17,300 bases of DNA from Candidatus Aerophobota bacterium (GCA_030672545.1 DAOVGF010000043.1:1-17300), one strand, 5' to 3'. Shown: positions 1 through 8,082, counted from the first letter of the stretch. Notes: a model not told the origin generated them from the sequence alone. A program made the numbers and translations.

Positions 1-1116
1 GAGATAAAGGTAACTCTTCCTGATGAACGGACTTTTCCGGCTAAAATAGTGGAGAAAGATGAGGAGTCAGACCTTGCTCTGCTCAAAATTGAAGGAGACC
101 ATTTCCCTTCAGTAGTTTTAGGTGATTCTGACCAATTAAAGACAGGACAATTTGTTGTTGCCCTGGGGAACCCCTTTGGTTTCGTTATCTCTGAGTTAAA
201 CCATAACTATGAACCCACGGTGACCGTAGGAGTAATCAGTGCTAAAAATAGAGCTATTCGAGCCGGATCATCTCGGGAAAGCAAAATCTACCAGGACTTA
301 ATTCAGACCGATGCCTCCATTAATCCCGGCAACAGCGGAGGACCTCTGGTTAACCTTCGGGGTGAGGTAATTGGAATAAATGCGGCCATTCTCTCTCCTT
401 CCGGAGGTTCCATTGGAATTGGTTTTGCCATCCCCGTTAACAAAGCTAAGAAGGTAATAGAGAGTTTGATTACTTATGGAGAGGTAAGAAAAGCCTGGAT
501 TGGAATATATTTGCAGGATCTCACTCCGGAATTGTCCGAGCAATTCGGAGTAGAAAAAGGTGTGCTGATACCCAAGGTGTTTAAGGATAGTCCTGCTGGG
601 CAAGCCGGACTGAAAGCCGGTGATATAGTGATCCGGGTGGATGGAGTTGAAATAAACAGCGGATTGGAGTTGCAAAGAGAAGTGGTTAAAAAAGAAATTG
701 GAGAAGTAATTACCCTTACTGTGGTGAGAGAAGGAAAGGAGATGACCTTTTCCTTTCCCACCGCCAAGAGATCAACGGAGGTTGCTAAAAAAGTAGAGGC
801 AAGCGAGGAGGTAGGTTTAAAGAGCGAACTACTGGGAATCCGGGTCCAGTCTGTCACTCCCGAGCTAAAGGATAAATATAGTTTGGAAAATGGAGAAGAA
901 GGAGTGGTCATTACCGAAGTGGATCCCGGTGGTCCAGCCGCCAAATTAGGACTTGGTACCGGTGATATAATAAGAGAAGTAAATCGGAAATTTGTAAGGA
1001 ATTTGGATGATTTTCAGGCAGCTATGGATAAAGTTAAGCCTGGGGAAACGGTGCTTCTCCGGGTAAGCCACGGTGCCTGGACATTATATTTTACCCTCCC
1101 TACCAGTAAGGATTAG
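1..1116 (+). CDS. HtrA/Deg-family serine protease with two PDZ domains (3' part)
   Basis: This is the C-terminal 371 residues of a trypsin-like Deg protease, a family that degrades or refolds damaged proteins, usually in the envelope. The reading frame is open from base 1, and the first in-frame start-like codon (GTG at 49) lies inside the protease fold, so the gene begins left of the window. The catalytic Asp is in SDLALLKI (codon 70-72) and the catalytic Ser is in NPGNSGGPL (Ser codon 334-336). The catalytic His and any signal peptide lie upstream and are not visible. A first PDZ domain follows at about residues 160-255 (WIGIYLQDLTPEL to the GDIVIRVDG region). A second is at about 280-365 (LGIRVQSVTPEL, GDIIREVN). 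Two PDZ domains match the DegP/DegQ type rather than single-PDZ DegS. No terminator with a T-run follows. Confidence 0.95.
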   Translation, partial: EIKVTLPDERTFPAKIVEKDEESDLALLKIEGDHFPSVVLGDSDQLKTGQFVVALGNPFGFVISELNHNYEPTVTVGVISAKNRAIRAGSSRESKIYQDLIQTDASINPGNSGGPLVNLRGEVIGINAAILSPSGGSIGIGFAIPVNKAKKVIESLITYGEVRKAWIGIYLQDLTPELSEQFGVEKGVLIPKVFKDSPAGQAGLKAGDIVIRVDGVEINSGLELQREVVKKEIGEVITLTVVREGKEMTFSFPTAKRSTEVAKKVEASEEVGLKSELLGIRVQSVTPELKDKYSLENGEEGVVITEVDPGGPAAKLGLGTGDIIREVNRKFVRNLDDFQAAMDKVKPGETVLLRVSHGAWTLYFTLPTSKD

Positions 1117-1164
1117 AAAAGCGGGTTTCCTTCTTTCGGATATTGGTGCAACCCGTAGCTATTG

Positions 1165-1194
1165 CCCGGAACTCTTCTCAGGAAGAGTTCCGGG
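1165..1194 (+). repeat. Perfect 13-bp inverted repeat (strong hairpin) between htrA-like gene and DNA glycosylase gene
   Basis: CCCGGAACTCTTC at 1165-1177 is exactly complementary to 1182-1194 across a TCAG loop. A G.U pair at 1164/1195 could extend it. No T-run follows, so it is not a classical intrinsic terminator. It may stabilise an mRNA 3' end, act as part of a leader structure, or be a dispersed repeat. It is the only copy I see in the window. Confidence 0.85.
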
Positions 1195-1225
1195 TTCCGT
1201 CGAGAGTTATAAAGTGAACCCCAAA

Positions 1226-1804
1226 ATGATGAATAAAACTCTTCCCCAAGGTTTTTATCTAACTGATCCGGCTCAGGTGGCCCAGGGACTCCTGGGAAAG
1301 TTTCTTTTTCGTTGTAGCCCTCAAGGGATCACCCAGGGAAAAATTGTGGAAACAGAGGCTTATTATGGGAAAGGTGATCCCGGCTCCCACGCCTTTAGAG
1401 GTAAGACCCCCCGAAGTTCGATAATGTGGGGAAAACCGGGGATAGCCTATGTTTATTTTACCTATGGAATGCATTATCTTTTTAATGTGGTAGTGGAGAA
1501 GGAAGGTATCCCGGGGGCAGTCTTAATTAGAGCAGTGGAACCCCTTGAGGGGATCGAACTAATGAGGAAGAGAAGGAATGTTGGTCGGTTAGAAGATCTT
1601 ACCCGGGGTCCGGCCCGACTTACCCAGGCTTTTGATATTACTATCGAAGAAAATGGAATTGACTTAACCCAGGGCAATCTCCTGATTAAAGAGGGTCGGG
1701 AGGAGAGATTTTCAATAGTTACTACTACCCGAATTGGTATAAAAAAGGGAGAGGAGCTTCCTTTGCGGTTTTACATAAAGGGCAATAGGTTTGTCTCGCA
1801 TTGA
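1226..1804 (+). CDS. 3-methyladenine DNA glycosylase (AAG/MPG family)
   Basis: This base-excision repair enzyme removes alkylated and deaminated purines (3-methyladenine, hypoxanthine, ethenoadenine) from DNA. Starting at ATG 1226 it has 192 residues, the usual size of bacterial members. The N-terminal FYLTDPAQVAQGLLGK segment matches the family start. The catalytic region reads KIVETEAYYG; Glu44 corresponds to human AAG Glu125 and Tyr46 to Tyr127. It is followed by DPGSHAFRGKTPRSSIMWGKPG and YVYFTYGMHYLFNVV, all diagnostic. The frame stays open upstream to an ATG at 1073, but that extension crosses the htrA stop and the hairpin and looks nothing like the family, so I rejected it. GTG 1214, with a weak GAGAG 7 bases upstream, is a possible alternative start; ATG 1229 is another. 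Confidence 0.93.
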   Translation: MMNKTLPQGFYLTDPAQVAQGLLGKFLFRCSPQGITQGKIVETEAYYGKGDPGSHAFRGKTPRSSIMWGKPGIAYVYFTYGMHYLFNVVVEKEGIPGAVLIRAVEPLEGIELMRKRRNVGRLEDLTRGPARLTQAFDITIEENGIDLTQGNLLIKEGREERFSIVTTTRIGIKKGEELPLRFYIKGNRFVSH

Positions 1805-1837
1805 TTTTTTATCCTTTTTATATACAGCCCATATTTT

Positions 1838-1865
1838 TTGACATTTCCCCTTTCTTTGTTAAAAT
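1838..1865 (+). promoter_or_regulatory. Sigma70-like promoter for the pgm-to-M50 operon
   Basis: A consensus -35 TTGACA (1838-1843) and a -10 TAAAAT (1860-1865), one base off consensus, are 16 bp apart. They lie in the 166-base gap before the phosphohexomutase gene, giving a leader of about 100 bases. I see no clear terminator for the glycosylase gene, only a T-rich stretch just after its stop. Confidence 0.75.
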
Positions 1866-1970
1866 TCAGGATAAGTGCTCGGGGAAACCAGATAATAACA
1901 CTACCTTTTATTCCCATTCCGAATACCCGGAGTAGATGAGTCTAATCCAATATTATTAGGGAGAACTAAG

Positions 1971-3431
1971 GTGAAATCGGCCGGAGAGAATAAAATAAAA
2001 TTTGGTACCGATGGTTGGAGGGGAATTATCGCCAAAGATTTTACTTTTGAAAATGTTTCTCGGGTAGCCCAAGCTATCGCCGATTATCACAAAAGTACTT
2101 CCCACTGGCCTAAGGGTCTGGCAGTTGGATATGATACCCGTTTTCTTTCCTCGGAATTTGCCGTTCTTATGGCTGAAGTTCTATCAGGCAACCAAATACC
2201 AGTGATTCTCTCCCATTCGGACGTACCCACTCAGTGCATTTCTTTTACCGTAAAGAGAAGAAAATTAGCCGGAGGAGTAATGATAACCGCCTCCCATAAT
2301 CCGCCCCACTTTAATGGTATTAAAATTAAGGCTTCTTTCGGAGGCTCCGCTCCTCCGGAAATTACGGGTCAGATTGAATCCTGTTTGGACATTCATCCGG
2401 TCAAAAGAATGTCTTTAAAAAAAGCCTACCAGAAAAAACTGGTCCAACGAGAGAATTTCCTTCTCCCTTATATAACCACAGTAAAATCTCTTCTTAATCT
2501 GGATCTGGTAAGGAAAGCCTCTTTGAGAATTATTTATGACCCAATGTACGGAGTGGGTTCCGGGTTACCCCAGAGAATTCTTTCCTCCTCAAACTGTCAA
2601 ATTACCGAGATTCATAGTAAGTATAATCCCGGTTTTGGAGGAGTGAATCCTGAACCAATCGAGGAAAACCTGGGAGAGCTAAAAGATGAAGTCCGCCAAA
2701 GAGGGGCTGACCTGGGGATAGCTACAGACGGAGATTCTGATAGAATGGGGCTCGTAGATAATCAAGGGCGATATCTTACTCCTCATCAAGTCTTTTCATT
2801 AATCCTGCTTTATTTGATAGAGGACAGACAAATAAAGGGAGGGATTGCCAAGACGGTCTCCCTGGGTTACCAACCAGAAAGAATTGCTCGGGAATATCAT
2901 CTACCTTTAGAGGAAGTCCCCGTAGGATTTAAATATATCTGTGATAAAATGCTCCGGGCAAATGTAATCATCGGTGGAGAAGAGAGCGGGGGATACGGCT
3001 ACCGGGATTTTGTGATGGACAGAGATGGACTACTTTTCTCGCTTCTGTTTGTGGAAATGATTACCCGAAAAAAAATGCTCCTCTCAAAAATCCTTGGCCA
3101 AATGGAATCAAGATTTGGCCAATCGTTCTTCAAGCGAGTTGATTTTAAAGAAGAAGGAATAAATAAAGAGAAAATGGTGGAGACTCTTTCTTCTTCGCCC
3201 CCGTCTTCCCTGGGAGGAATTCCTCTTAAGGAACTGAAAACTATTGATGGAATCAAGTTAATTCTGGACGATGGGAGCTGGCTTCTCATCCGTCCTTCTG
3301 GAACCGAGCCCAAAGTAAGAGTTTACGCCGAGGCTCCTAACCCTCACCTTCTGGGGAAAATCATTGAAGAAGGAATAAGCATGGCCCGACAGGCCATTCA
3401 ATCTTCCAAGAAAACTTTTCCCGAGGAGTAA
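1971..3431 (+). CDS. Phosphoglucomutase/phosphomannomutase family protein
   Basis: This alpha-D-phosphohexomutase interconverts hexose 1- and 6-phosphates in the cytoplasm, feeding glycogen, nucleotide-sugar and envelope polysaccharide synthesis. All four active-site elements are present in the 486-residue protein: the phosphoserine loop TASHNPP (Ser108), the metal-binding DGDSDR (253-258), the sugar-recognition loop GEESGG (336-341) and the phosphate-binding RPSGTEP (441-447). The N-terminal FGTDGWRG is also typical. The sequence cannot settle glucose versus mannose specificity. The GYGYRDFVMDRDG stretch after the sugar loop resembles bacterial and archaeal PGM/PMM proteins more than GlmM. 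The start is GTG at 1971, chosen because AGGGAG (1958-1963) lies 7 bases upstream. It is the first gene of a five-gene operon, 10 bases before the next start. Confidence 0.93.
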   Translation: MKSAGENKIKFGTDGWRGIIAKDFTFENVSRVAQAIADYHKSTSHWPKGLAVGYDTRFLSSEFAVLMAEVLSGNQIPVILSHSDVPTQCISFTVKRRKLAGGVMITASHNPPHFNGIKIKASFGGSAPPEITGQIESCLDIHPVKRMSLKKAYQKKLVQRENFLLPYITTVKSLLNLDLVRKASLRIIYDPMYGVGSGLPQRILSSSNCQITEIHSKYNPGFGGVNPEPIEENLGELKDEVRQRGADLGIATDGDSDRMGLVDNQGRYLTPHQVFSLILLYLIEDRQIKGGIAKTVSLGYQPERIAREYHLPLEEVPVGFKYICDKMLRANVIIGGEESGGYGYRDFVMDRDGLLFSLLFVEMITRKKMLLSKILGQMESRFGQSFFKRVDFKEEGINKEKMVETLSSSPPSSLGGIPLKELKTIDGIKLILDDGSWLLIRPSGTEPKVRVYAEAPNPHLLGKIIEEGISMARQAIQSSKKTFPEE

Positions 3432-3441
3432 CGAGAAAAAA

Positions 3442-3987
3442 ATGTATGAGGATCTTGTTATTGCTGGTTTCGGAGGCCAAGGTATTATCTTTTCCGGCAA
3501 ACTTCTTTCTTATACCGGGCTCAGGGAAGGAAAAGAAGTTTCTTATTTTCCTTCCTATGGTTCTGAAATGCGCGGAGGAACGGCCAACTGCACAGTGGTA
3601 ATCTCTGATAATATGATTGTCTCTCCTATTGTCACCAGTCCGCGTAACGCCATTATTATGAGTCAACCTGCTCTGATTAAGTTCCTTCCCCGAGTAAAGG
3701 AAAAAGGCCGAGTGCTAATTAACAGTTCTCTGGTCCGGCGCCCGGTTGAATGCCCGAAGGTCGAAATAGTTGAGGTTCCGGCTAACCAGATAGCCGAAGA
3801 ACTAGGAGAAAGCCGAGTAGCCAACATGGTCATTTTGGGTGCCTGGGTAACCATTTCTAAAATCCTTCCCCTGAATAGTTTGATTAACTCTCTTAAGGGA
3901 TTTCTTTCGGGAAAGAAAGCTCAATTTCGTCAGATCAACGAGAAAGCCCTTCGAGAAGGAGGGAAATTTGTTTCATTCACAGATTGA
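3442..3987 (+). CDS. 2-oxoacid:ferredoxin oxidoreductase, gamma subunit
   Basis: This is the 181-residue gamma subunit of the pyruvate/2-ketoisovalerate/2-oxoglutarate:ferredoxin oxidoreductase family. These enzymes decarboxylate 2-oxoacids to acyl-CoA and reduce ferredoxin, or run in reverse in anaerobes. Diagnostic motifs are GFGGQGI (9-15) near the N-terminus and SYGSEMRGGTANC (38-50), with the PALIKFLP segment further on. The length is normal for a free-standing gamma subunit. It has no thiamine-binding beta, alpha or ferredoxin-like delta partner in this window; the neighbours are a hexomutase and a recombinase. Substrate class cannot be decided from gamma alone, although the motifs look closest to the KorC/VorC group. 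The ATG is weakly supported by a GAGGAG that overlaps the preceding stop, 13 bases away. The 3' end overlaps the next gene by 20 bases. Confidence 0.9.
   Translation: MYEDLVIAGFGGQGIIFSGKLLSYTGLREGKEVSYFPSYGSEMRGGTANCTVVISDNMIVSPIVTSPRNAIIMSQPALIKFLPRVKEKGRVLINSSLVRRPVECPKVEIVEVPANQIAEELGESRVANMVILGAWVTISKILPLNSLINSLKGFLSGKKAQFRQINEKALREGGKFVSFTD
3956..3970 (+). promoter_or_regulatory. Strong ribosome binding site fixing a TTG start
   Basis: AAGGAGG (3956-3962) matches the anti-SD end of the local 16S and sits 5 bases before TTG 3968, inside the 3' end of the ferredoxin oxidoreductase gene. It supports a TTG start for the recombinase, and the 20-base overlap suggests translational coupling. 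Confidence 0.8.
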
Positions 3988-4834
3988 CTCTTTCCTGAAT
4001 TATTTGAGAGTAGAAAGAGGTCTTTCTCCTAATACTGTTTCGGCCTATCGCTCGGATCTTTTGGACTTCAGCGGGTGGTCTGGGAATCTTAAAGAAGTGA
4101 ATTCTGAGAACATTGGTAGATACCTGGCCTACTTGAGGAAGAAAGGATACGCTTCCGCTTCTCTTAGTCGAAAGGTCTCGGTTATTCGAATGTTTTATCG
4201 TTTTTTCTGTCAGGAGAAAAACCTAACTAACAGTCCGGCTGAGACAATTATTTCTCCTCGCTTGGGACGAAAAATTCCCCGCTATCTTTCTCTAAAAGAG
4301 ACCAATGTTCTTTTGAGTCTGCCGGTAGGTTCTAACCTTCGGGAAATCCGGGACCGGGCTATTCTGGAGGTCCTATACGGAAGTGGAATGCGTATTTCAG
4401 AATTGGTCAATTTAAATGTAGGCAATCTTAACCTACGGACGGGCTGGGTAAAAATTTTGGGAAAAGGAGACAAAGAAAGAATGGTTCCTTTGGGAAGGAA
4501 AGCTCGCCAATGGATAAGAACTTACTTGAAGGAGAGAGCTACTCGGCCAACAGAGGAAGCACCTCTTTTTCTTAATTGCTACGGAGAGCGGCTTTCGCGT
4601 CAGAGCTGCTGGAAAATCGTTAAAAAATGTGCCCGACAGGCGGGAATTTTTAAGGAGATCTCTCCTCATACTCTTCGTCATTCTTTTGCCACTCATCTTT
4701 TGTCCCGGGACGCAGATTTAAGGTCGGTCCAGGAACTTCTGGGACATACTAACATTGCTACTACCCAAATTTATACTCATATTACTCAGGAGAGATTGAG
4801 AAAGGTCTATAAGAAATATCACCCCCGAGCTTAA
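3968..4834 (+). CDS. Tyrosine recombinase, XerC/XerD type
   Basis: This site-specific recombinase of the Xer family resolves chromosome dimers at dif with FtsK help, in the cytoplasm. The 288-residue protein has the N-terminal SAM-like DNA-binding domain (about 5-90, including YLRVERGLSPNTVSAYR) and a catalytic domain (about 105-285). The full catalytic set is visible: Arg142 in GSGMRISEL, Lys166 in LGKGDKER, His234 and Arg237 in SPHTLRHSFATHLL, His260 in LLGHTNIATTQ, and Tyr269 in IYTHI. The length and compact form argue for Xer rather than a phage integrase, and no att-like repeats or mobile cargo are seen nearby. XerC and XerD cannot be separated by eye, and many lineages have a single Xer. 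The start is TTG, supported by AAGGAGG. It lies within a housekeeping operon, 18 bases before the tRNA nucleotidyltransferase fusion gene. Confidence 0.93.
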   Translation: MFHSQIDSFLNYLRVERGLSPNTVSAYRSDLLDFSGWSGNLKEVNSENIGRYLAYLRKKGYASASLSRKVSVIRMFYRFFCQEKNLTNSPAETIISPRLGRKIPRYLSLKETNVLLSLPVGSNLREIRDRAILEVLYGSGMRISELVNLNVGNLNLRTGWVKILGKGDKERMVPLGRKARQWIRTYLKERATRPTEEAPLFLNCYGERLSRQSCWKIVKKCARQAGIFKEISPHTLRHSFATHLLSRDADLRSVQELLGHTNIATTQIYTHITQERLRKVYKKYHPRA

Positions 4835-4852
4835 AGGAGATAAGATCGAGAT

Positions 4853-7453
4853 ATGCAGGTAATCACTACTCATACGGGAACTGACTTCGATGCCTTAGCT
4901 TCGATGGTAGCTGCCCGAAAACTTTATCCTCAGGCTAAAATATGTTTCCCCGGGTCGCTCTCCGGAGAGGTTAAGGATTTCGTACGCCTTTATAGAGATG
5001 TTATTCAGGACACTTCACCGGAAGAGATTGACTTAAAAGACATTGATGAGCTAATTTTGGTAGATACCCGTTGGATTAACCGGATAGGTATCTTTTCCCA
5101 GTTGATAGAAAAGAAGGATATGTCCGTTCATATTTATGACCATCACCCCCCTCATCCTGAGGATATAGAGGGAGATTGGGGAGTCTGTCGCGAAGTGGGA
5201 GCTACCACCAGCATCCTCGTCCATTTAATAAGAAAAAGGAATATTCCTGTACCGGCTTTGGAAGCCACCCTTTTTCTTTTAGGTATTTACGAGGATACTG
5301 GTTCATTAAGCTTCTCCTCTACCAATTCACTGGATTTGAACTCGGCTGCTTATCTGCTGAAACAGGGAGCTAATCTGGAATTTATCTGCGGTTTTCTCAA
5401 CCGAGATCTTACCCCTAAACAGAGCCAACTTTTCCAGAAGCTTCTGGAAAATGTTTGTCCCATGATAATTAATGGAGTGGAAATAGTGATCACTACGGCT
5501 CGTATTAATGAATATATAGGAGGTCTCTCCCTACCCCTACATAAACTAATTGATCTGCGCAATCTGGATGTTGTCTTTGCTATTATTGAAACAAAGGACA
5601 GGATATATATCATTGCTCGCTCCCGTAATTTGGGGGTCAACGTCGGCGAAATACTATCTTTCCTGGGAGGAGGAGGACACGATCTGGCTGCCTCAGCAGT
5701 TATCAGAGAAAGTACTTTGGAGGAAATTAAGCGAAGGCTTTGCTCTTATCTGAAAGAGCACATAAAGCCGTTACTCAGCGTAAGAGACATTATCAGTCAG
5801 TCTTCCCGGACAATTTCTCCTTTAACAGAAGTGGAGGAAGCTCTTAAGATGATGGAAGAATACGGAGTTGAGGTTCTTCCGGTAGTACAAGAAGAAAAAA
5901 TACTGGGAATTATTTCTCGAGAAAAGGTAAAAAATATTGTCGCCCACAATTCAGGGAAATCTCTTCTTAAAAATTACTTCTCTCCCAAATTTGTCAGCAT
6001 TCCTCCCTTTTTCTCCCTTAAGAAGGCTCAGCAAATAATGATTGAGGAAGAAAGTGCTCAGTTGTTGGTTGAGGAGGAAGGGAAACTCTTTGGTGTTCTC
6101 AGTAGCTTTGATTTACTTAGAGCCTTTCACGGAGAGATAAAAACACCAAAGAGAGAAACACAAGAGGCCAACATCCAAATACTTCTCCGGAAAATGATGC
6201 CCTCAAAAATTTTCCGTATCCTTCAGCAGGCAGGAGAGACAGCCAGAGTTCTGGGATATAAAGCTTATCTGGTGGGGGGAGTGGTACGTGATTTACTGCT
6301 AGGAATAGAGAATCTTGACGTTGACCTGGTAATAGAGGGAAACGGCATCTTTTTTGTCTCTCATTTTGCCGATCAACTGGGAGCTAAGTACATCTCTCAT
6401 CAAGAATTTGGAACAGCGACTCTTATCCTTCCCGATGGCTTTAAATTTGATATTGCTACGGCTCGGCAGGAATACTATCCCCGACCGGGGGCTCTTCCTC
6501 AGGTCCAACCGAGTAGCCTAAGAGAAGACCTTTCCCGACGCGACTTCACCGTAAACAGTATGGCTATAGAGCTTAACCCACCGAATTTTGGAGAAATGAT
6601 TGACTTCTTTGGAGGTCAGAGAGACCTCCAGGAGAGAAAAGTTCGTGTCTTGCACTCTGAGAGTTTCCGGGAAGATCCTACCCGGATATTCCGGGCTATT
6701 CGGTTCGAGCAAAGGTATGGTTTTGCCCTGGAGCAATCAACAGAAACTCTCATTAAAGAAGCTGTCCGTACGGATGCACTCGAAGATCTAAGTCGTGAGA
6801 GAGTTCGAGAAGAATTCATTCATATCTTAGAGGAGGATAGACCGGAGAGAAGCCTGAGAAGACTGCAGGAACTAGGAATTCTCAAAAAAATTCATCCGGA
6901 AATTTCTCTGAAAGACTGGCAAGAAGAAATTCTTGACCGATTGATTGATGTCTTTGCTTTCTTCGAAATCCTCTCCGGTAAAAAAGGCAAAAGATGGCTT
7001 GTCCGGTTAACTGTTCTGTTGGAAAACCTAAATCAGGAGCAAAGAGAAGATTTTTGCCGGAAATATCACTTTAACAAGGAAGAGCGGGAGGCTATCCTAA
7101 AGACCGGAGAAAAAGTGGATTTCATCTTAAATAAATTGAGTTCATCATCTTATCTTCCATCCAGCTCTATATACGGATTTCTTCATCCTCTACCTCAACA
7201 GGTTTTGCTGTTGGCCCTGGCTAAGGCCGAAAAGGCTAGGACCAAAAAAAGGATAAATCTCTATTTGACCAGATTAAAAAATGTGAAGATATCTATCGAT
7301 GGTCATAATTTGAAAAATATGGGATACCAGCCTTCGCCTCGGTTTAGTAAGATCCTGGAAGATGTCAAGAAGGCTCGACTTGATGATAAAGTAAAAACTA
7401 AAGAAGAGGAAATTGCCTATATAAAAACAAATTTTCCTTTAGGAGAGGAGTAA
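4853..7453 (+). CDS. DHH phosphoesterase-CBS-tRNA nucleotidyltransferase fusion (CCA- or A-adding)
   Basis: This 866-residue fusion has three parts. The first is a DHH/DHHA1 phosphoesterase (about 1-305) like NrnA oligoribonucleases, with all four metal motifs kept: H7/D11/D13 in HTGTDFDA, D71 in ILVDTR, DHH at 96-98, and D148 in GIYEDTG. The DHHA1 signature GGGGHDLAAS follows at 272-281. The second is a CBS pair (about 308-365 and 372-428) that may bind adenine nucleotides. The third is a class II nucleotidyltransferase (about 450-866) with GGVVRD (475-480), catalytic DVD (489-491), RRDFTVNSMA (562-571) and EDPTRIFRAIRF. The role inferred from the family is building or repairing tRNA 3'-CCA ends, with the DHH part possibly trimming RNA. 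Related large proteins are known from Aquifex and Geobacter-type bacteria, some of which add only A or CC, so full CCA addition is not certain. An AGGAG at 4835-4839 is rather far from the ATG, but the N-terminus fits the family. Confidence 0.93.
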   Translation: MQVITTHTGTDFDALASMVAARKLYPQAKICFPGSLSGEVKDFVRLYRDVIQDTSPEEIDLKDIDELILVDTRWINRIGIFSQLIEKKDMSVHIYDHHPPHPEDIEGDWGVCREVGATTSILVHLIRKRNIPVPALEATLFLLGIYEDTGSLSFSSTNSLDLNSAAYLLKQGANLEFICGFLNRDLTPKQSQLFQKLLENVCPMIINGVEIVITTARINEYIGGLSLPLHKLIDLRNLDVVFAIIETKDRIYIIARSRNLGVNVGEILSFLGGGGHDLAASAVIRESTLEEIKRRLCSYLKEHIKPLLSVRDIISQSSRTISPLTEVEEALKMMEEYGVEVLPVVQEEKILGIISREKVKNIVAHNSGKSLLKNYFSPKFVSIPPFFSLKKAQQIMIEEESAQLLVEEEGKLFGVLSSFDLLRAFHGEIKTPKRETQEANIQILLRKMMPSKIFRILQQAGETARVLGYKAYLVGGVVRDLLLGIENLDVDLVIEGNGIFFVSHFADQLGAKYISHQEFGTATLILPDGFKFDIATARQEYYPRPGALPQVQPSSLREDLSRRDFTVNSMAIELNPPNFGEMIDFFGGQRDLQERKVRVLHSESFREDPTRIFRAIRFEQRYGFALEQSTETLIKEAVRTDALEDLSRERVREEFIHILEEDRPERSLRRLQELGILKKIHPEISLKDWQEEILDRLIDVFAFFEILSGKKGKRWLVRLTVLLENLNQEQREDFCRKYHFNKEEREAILKTGEKVDFILNKLSSSSYLPSSSIYGFLHPLPQQVLLLALAKAEKARTKKRINLYLTRLKNVKISIDGHNLKNMGYQPSPRFSKILEDVKKARLDDKVKTKEEEIAYIKTNFPLGEE

Positions 7454-8082
7454 TGAAATTTCTTATTCTTTTTTCTTCCCTGATAATTCTCTTTTTTTCC
7501 ATTGTTTTGCACGAAGTAGCCCATGGGCTGATGGCCGAACGCCACGGGGATCCCACCGCCCGAATGATGGGGAGAATTACCCTCAATCCCTTGGCTCATA
7601 TTGATCCGGTAGGGACGATTCTTCTACCTTTAATTATGATTGTCTTTGGTTCTCCTTTTATCTTTGGTTGGGCTAAGCCCGTTCCCATAAATCCTCGAAA
7701 TCTTAACAATCCCAAGCGGGATATGATGTGGATAGCTCTGGCCGGCCCGGCTACCAATTTTGTTTTATCTCTTTTTCTGGCCCTAGCTTTTCGGGTACTG
7801 GTCCGGCCCGGTACCATTGCTGAAACCATCCTTTTTTATGGAGTAACCATAAATCTGGTTCTGGCCTTTATGAACTTGATCCCTATTCCTCCCCTGGATG
7901 GTTCTCGCATCCTTTCCGGGCTTTTGCCTGACCGCTATAACTTCCGCCTAGCTCAACTGGAACCTTTTGGTTTTATTATATTAATTCCCTTACTCTTTAT
8001 CGTTTTTCGCCTCTTTATGCCGGTGATTCTGGGAATCAGCTTTCGCCTAATTGGAGGGGTACCCCTTACCTTTTTCAGGTAA
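7453..8082 (+). CDS. Site-2-protease-like M50 family membrane metalloprotease
   Basis: This small (209-residue) polytopic protein of the M50/S2P family belongs to the intramembrane zinc proteases that cut transmembrane segments of regulators; the substrate here is unknown. The zinc site HEVAH (His20, Glu21, His24) lies in the first hydrophobic helix. The third ligand, Asp149, is in MNLIPIPPLDG. Hydrophobic stretches at about 1-25, 52-72, 92-115, 125-145 and 168-195 indicate several membrane spans. There is no PDZ domain, which marks the short subgroup often found beside xer and cca-like genes rather than RseP. ATG 7453 overlaps the preceding TAA by one base, with AGGAGAGGAG just upstream, so translation is probably coupled. 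It is the last gene of the operon and convergent with purM, with only 18 bases between them. Confidence 0.92.
   Translation: MKFLILFSSLIILFFSIVLHEVAHGLMAERHGDPTARMMGRITLNPLAHIDPVGTILLPLIMIVFGSPFIFGWAKPVPINPRNLNNPKRDMMWIALAGPATNFVLSLFLALAFRVLVRPGTIAETILFYGVTINLVLAFMNLIPIPPLDGSRILSGLLPDRYNFRLAQLEPFGFIILIPLLFIVFRLFMPVILGISFRLIGGVPLTFFR

Noticed and set aside
298..944. Minus-strand frames of 125 and 156 codons opposite the HtrA-like gene
   Set aside because: They are antisense shadows of a clearly coding gene, with no motifs or ribosome binding sites.
1073..1225. Open N-terminal extension of the DNA glycosylase frame from an ATG at 1073
   Set aside because: It overlaps the htrA-like gene end and the 13-bp hairpin, has no ribosome binding site, and resembles no family member; the family N-terminus begins near 1226.
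3968..4834. Xer-type recombinase as an integrase of a mobile element
   Set aside because: It has Xer size and motifs, sits in a housekeeping operon, and no attachment-site repeats or cargo genes are visible.
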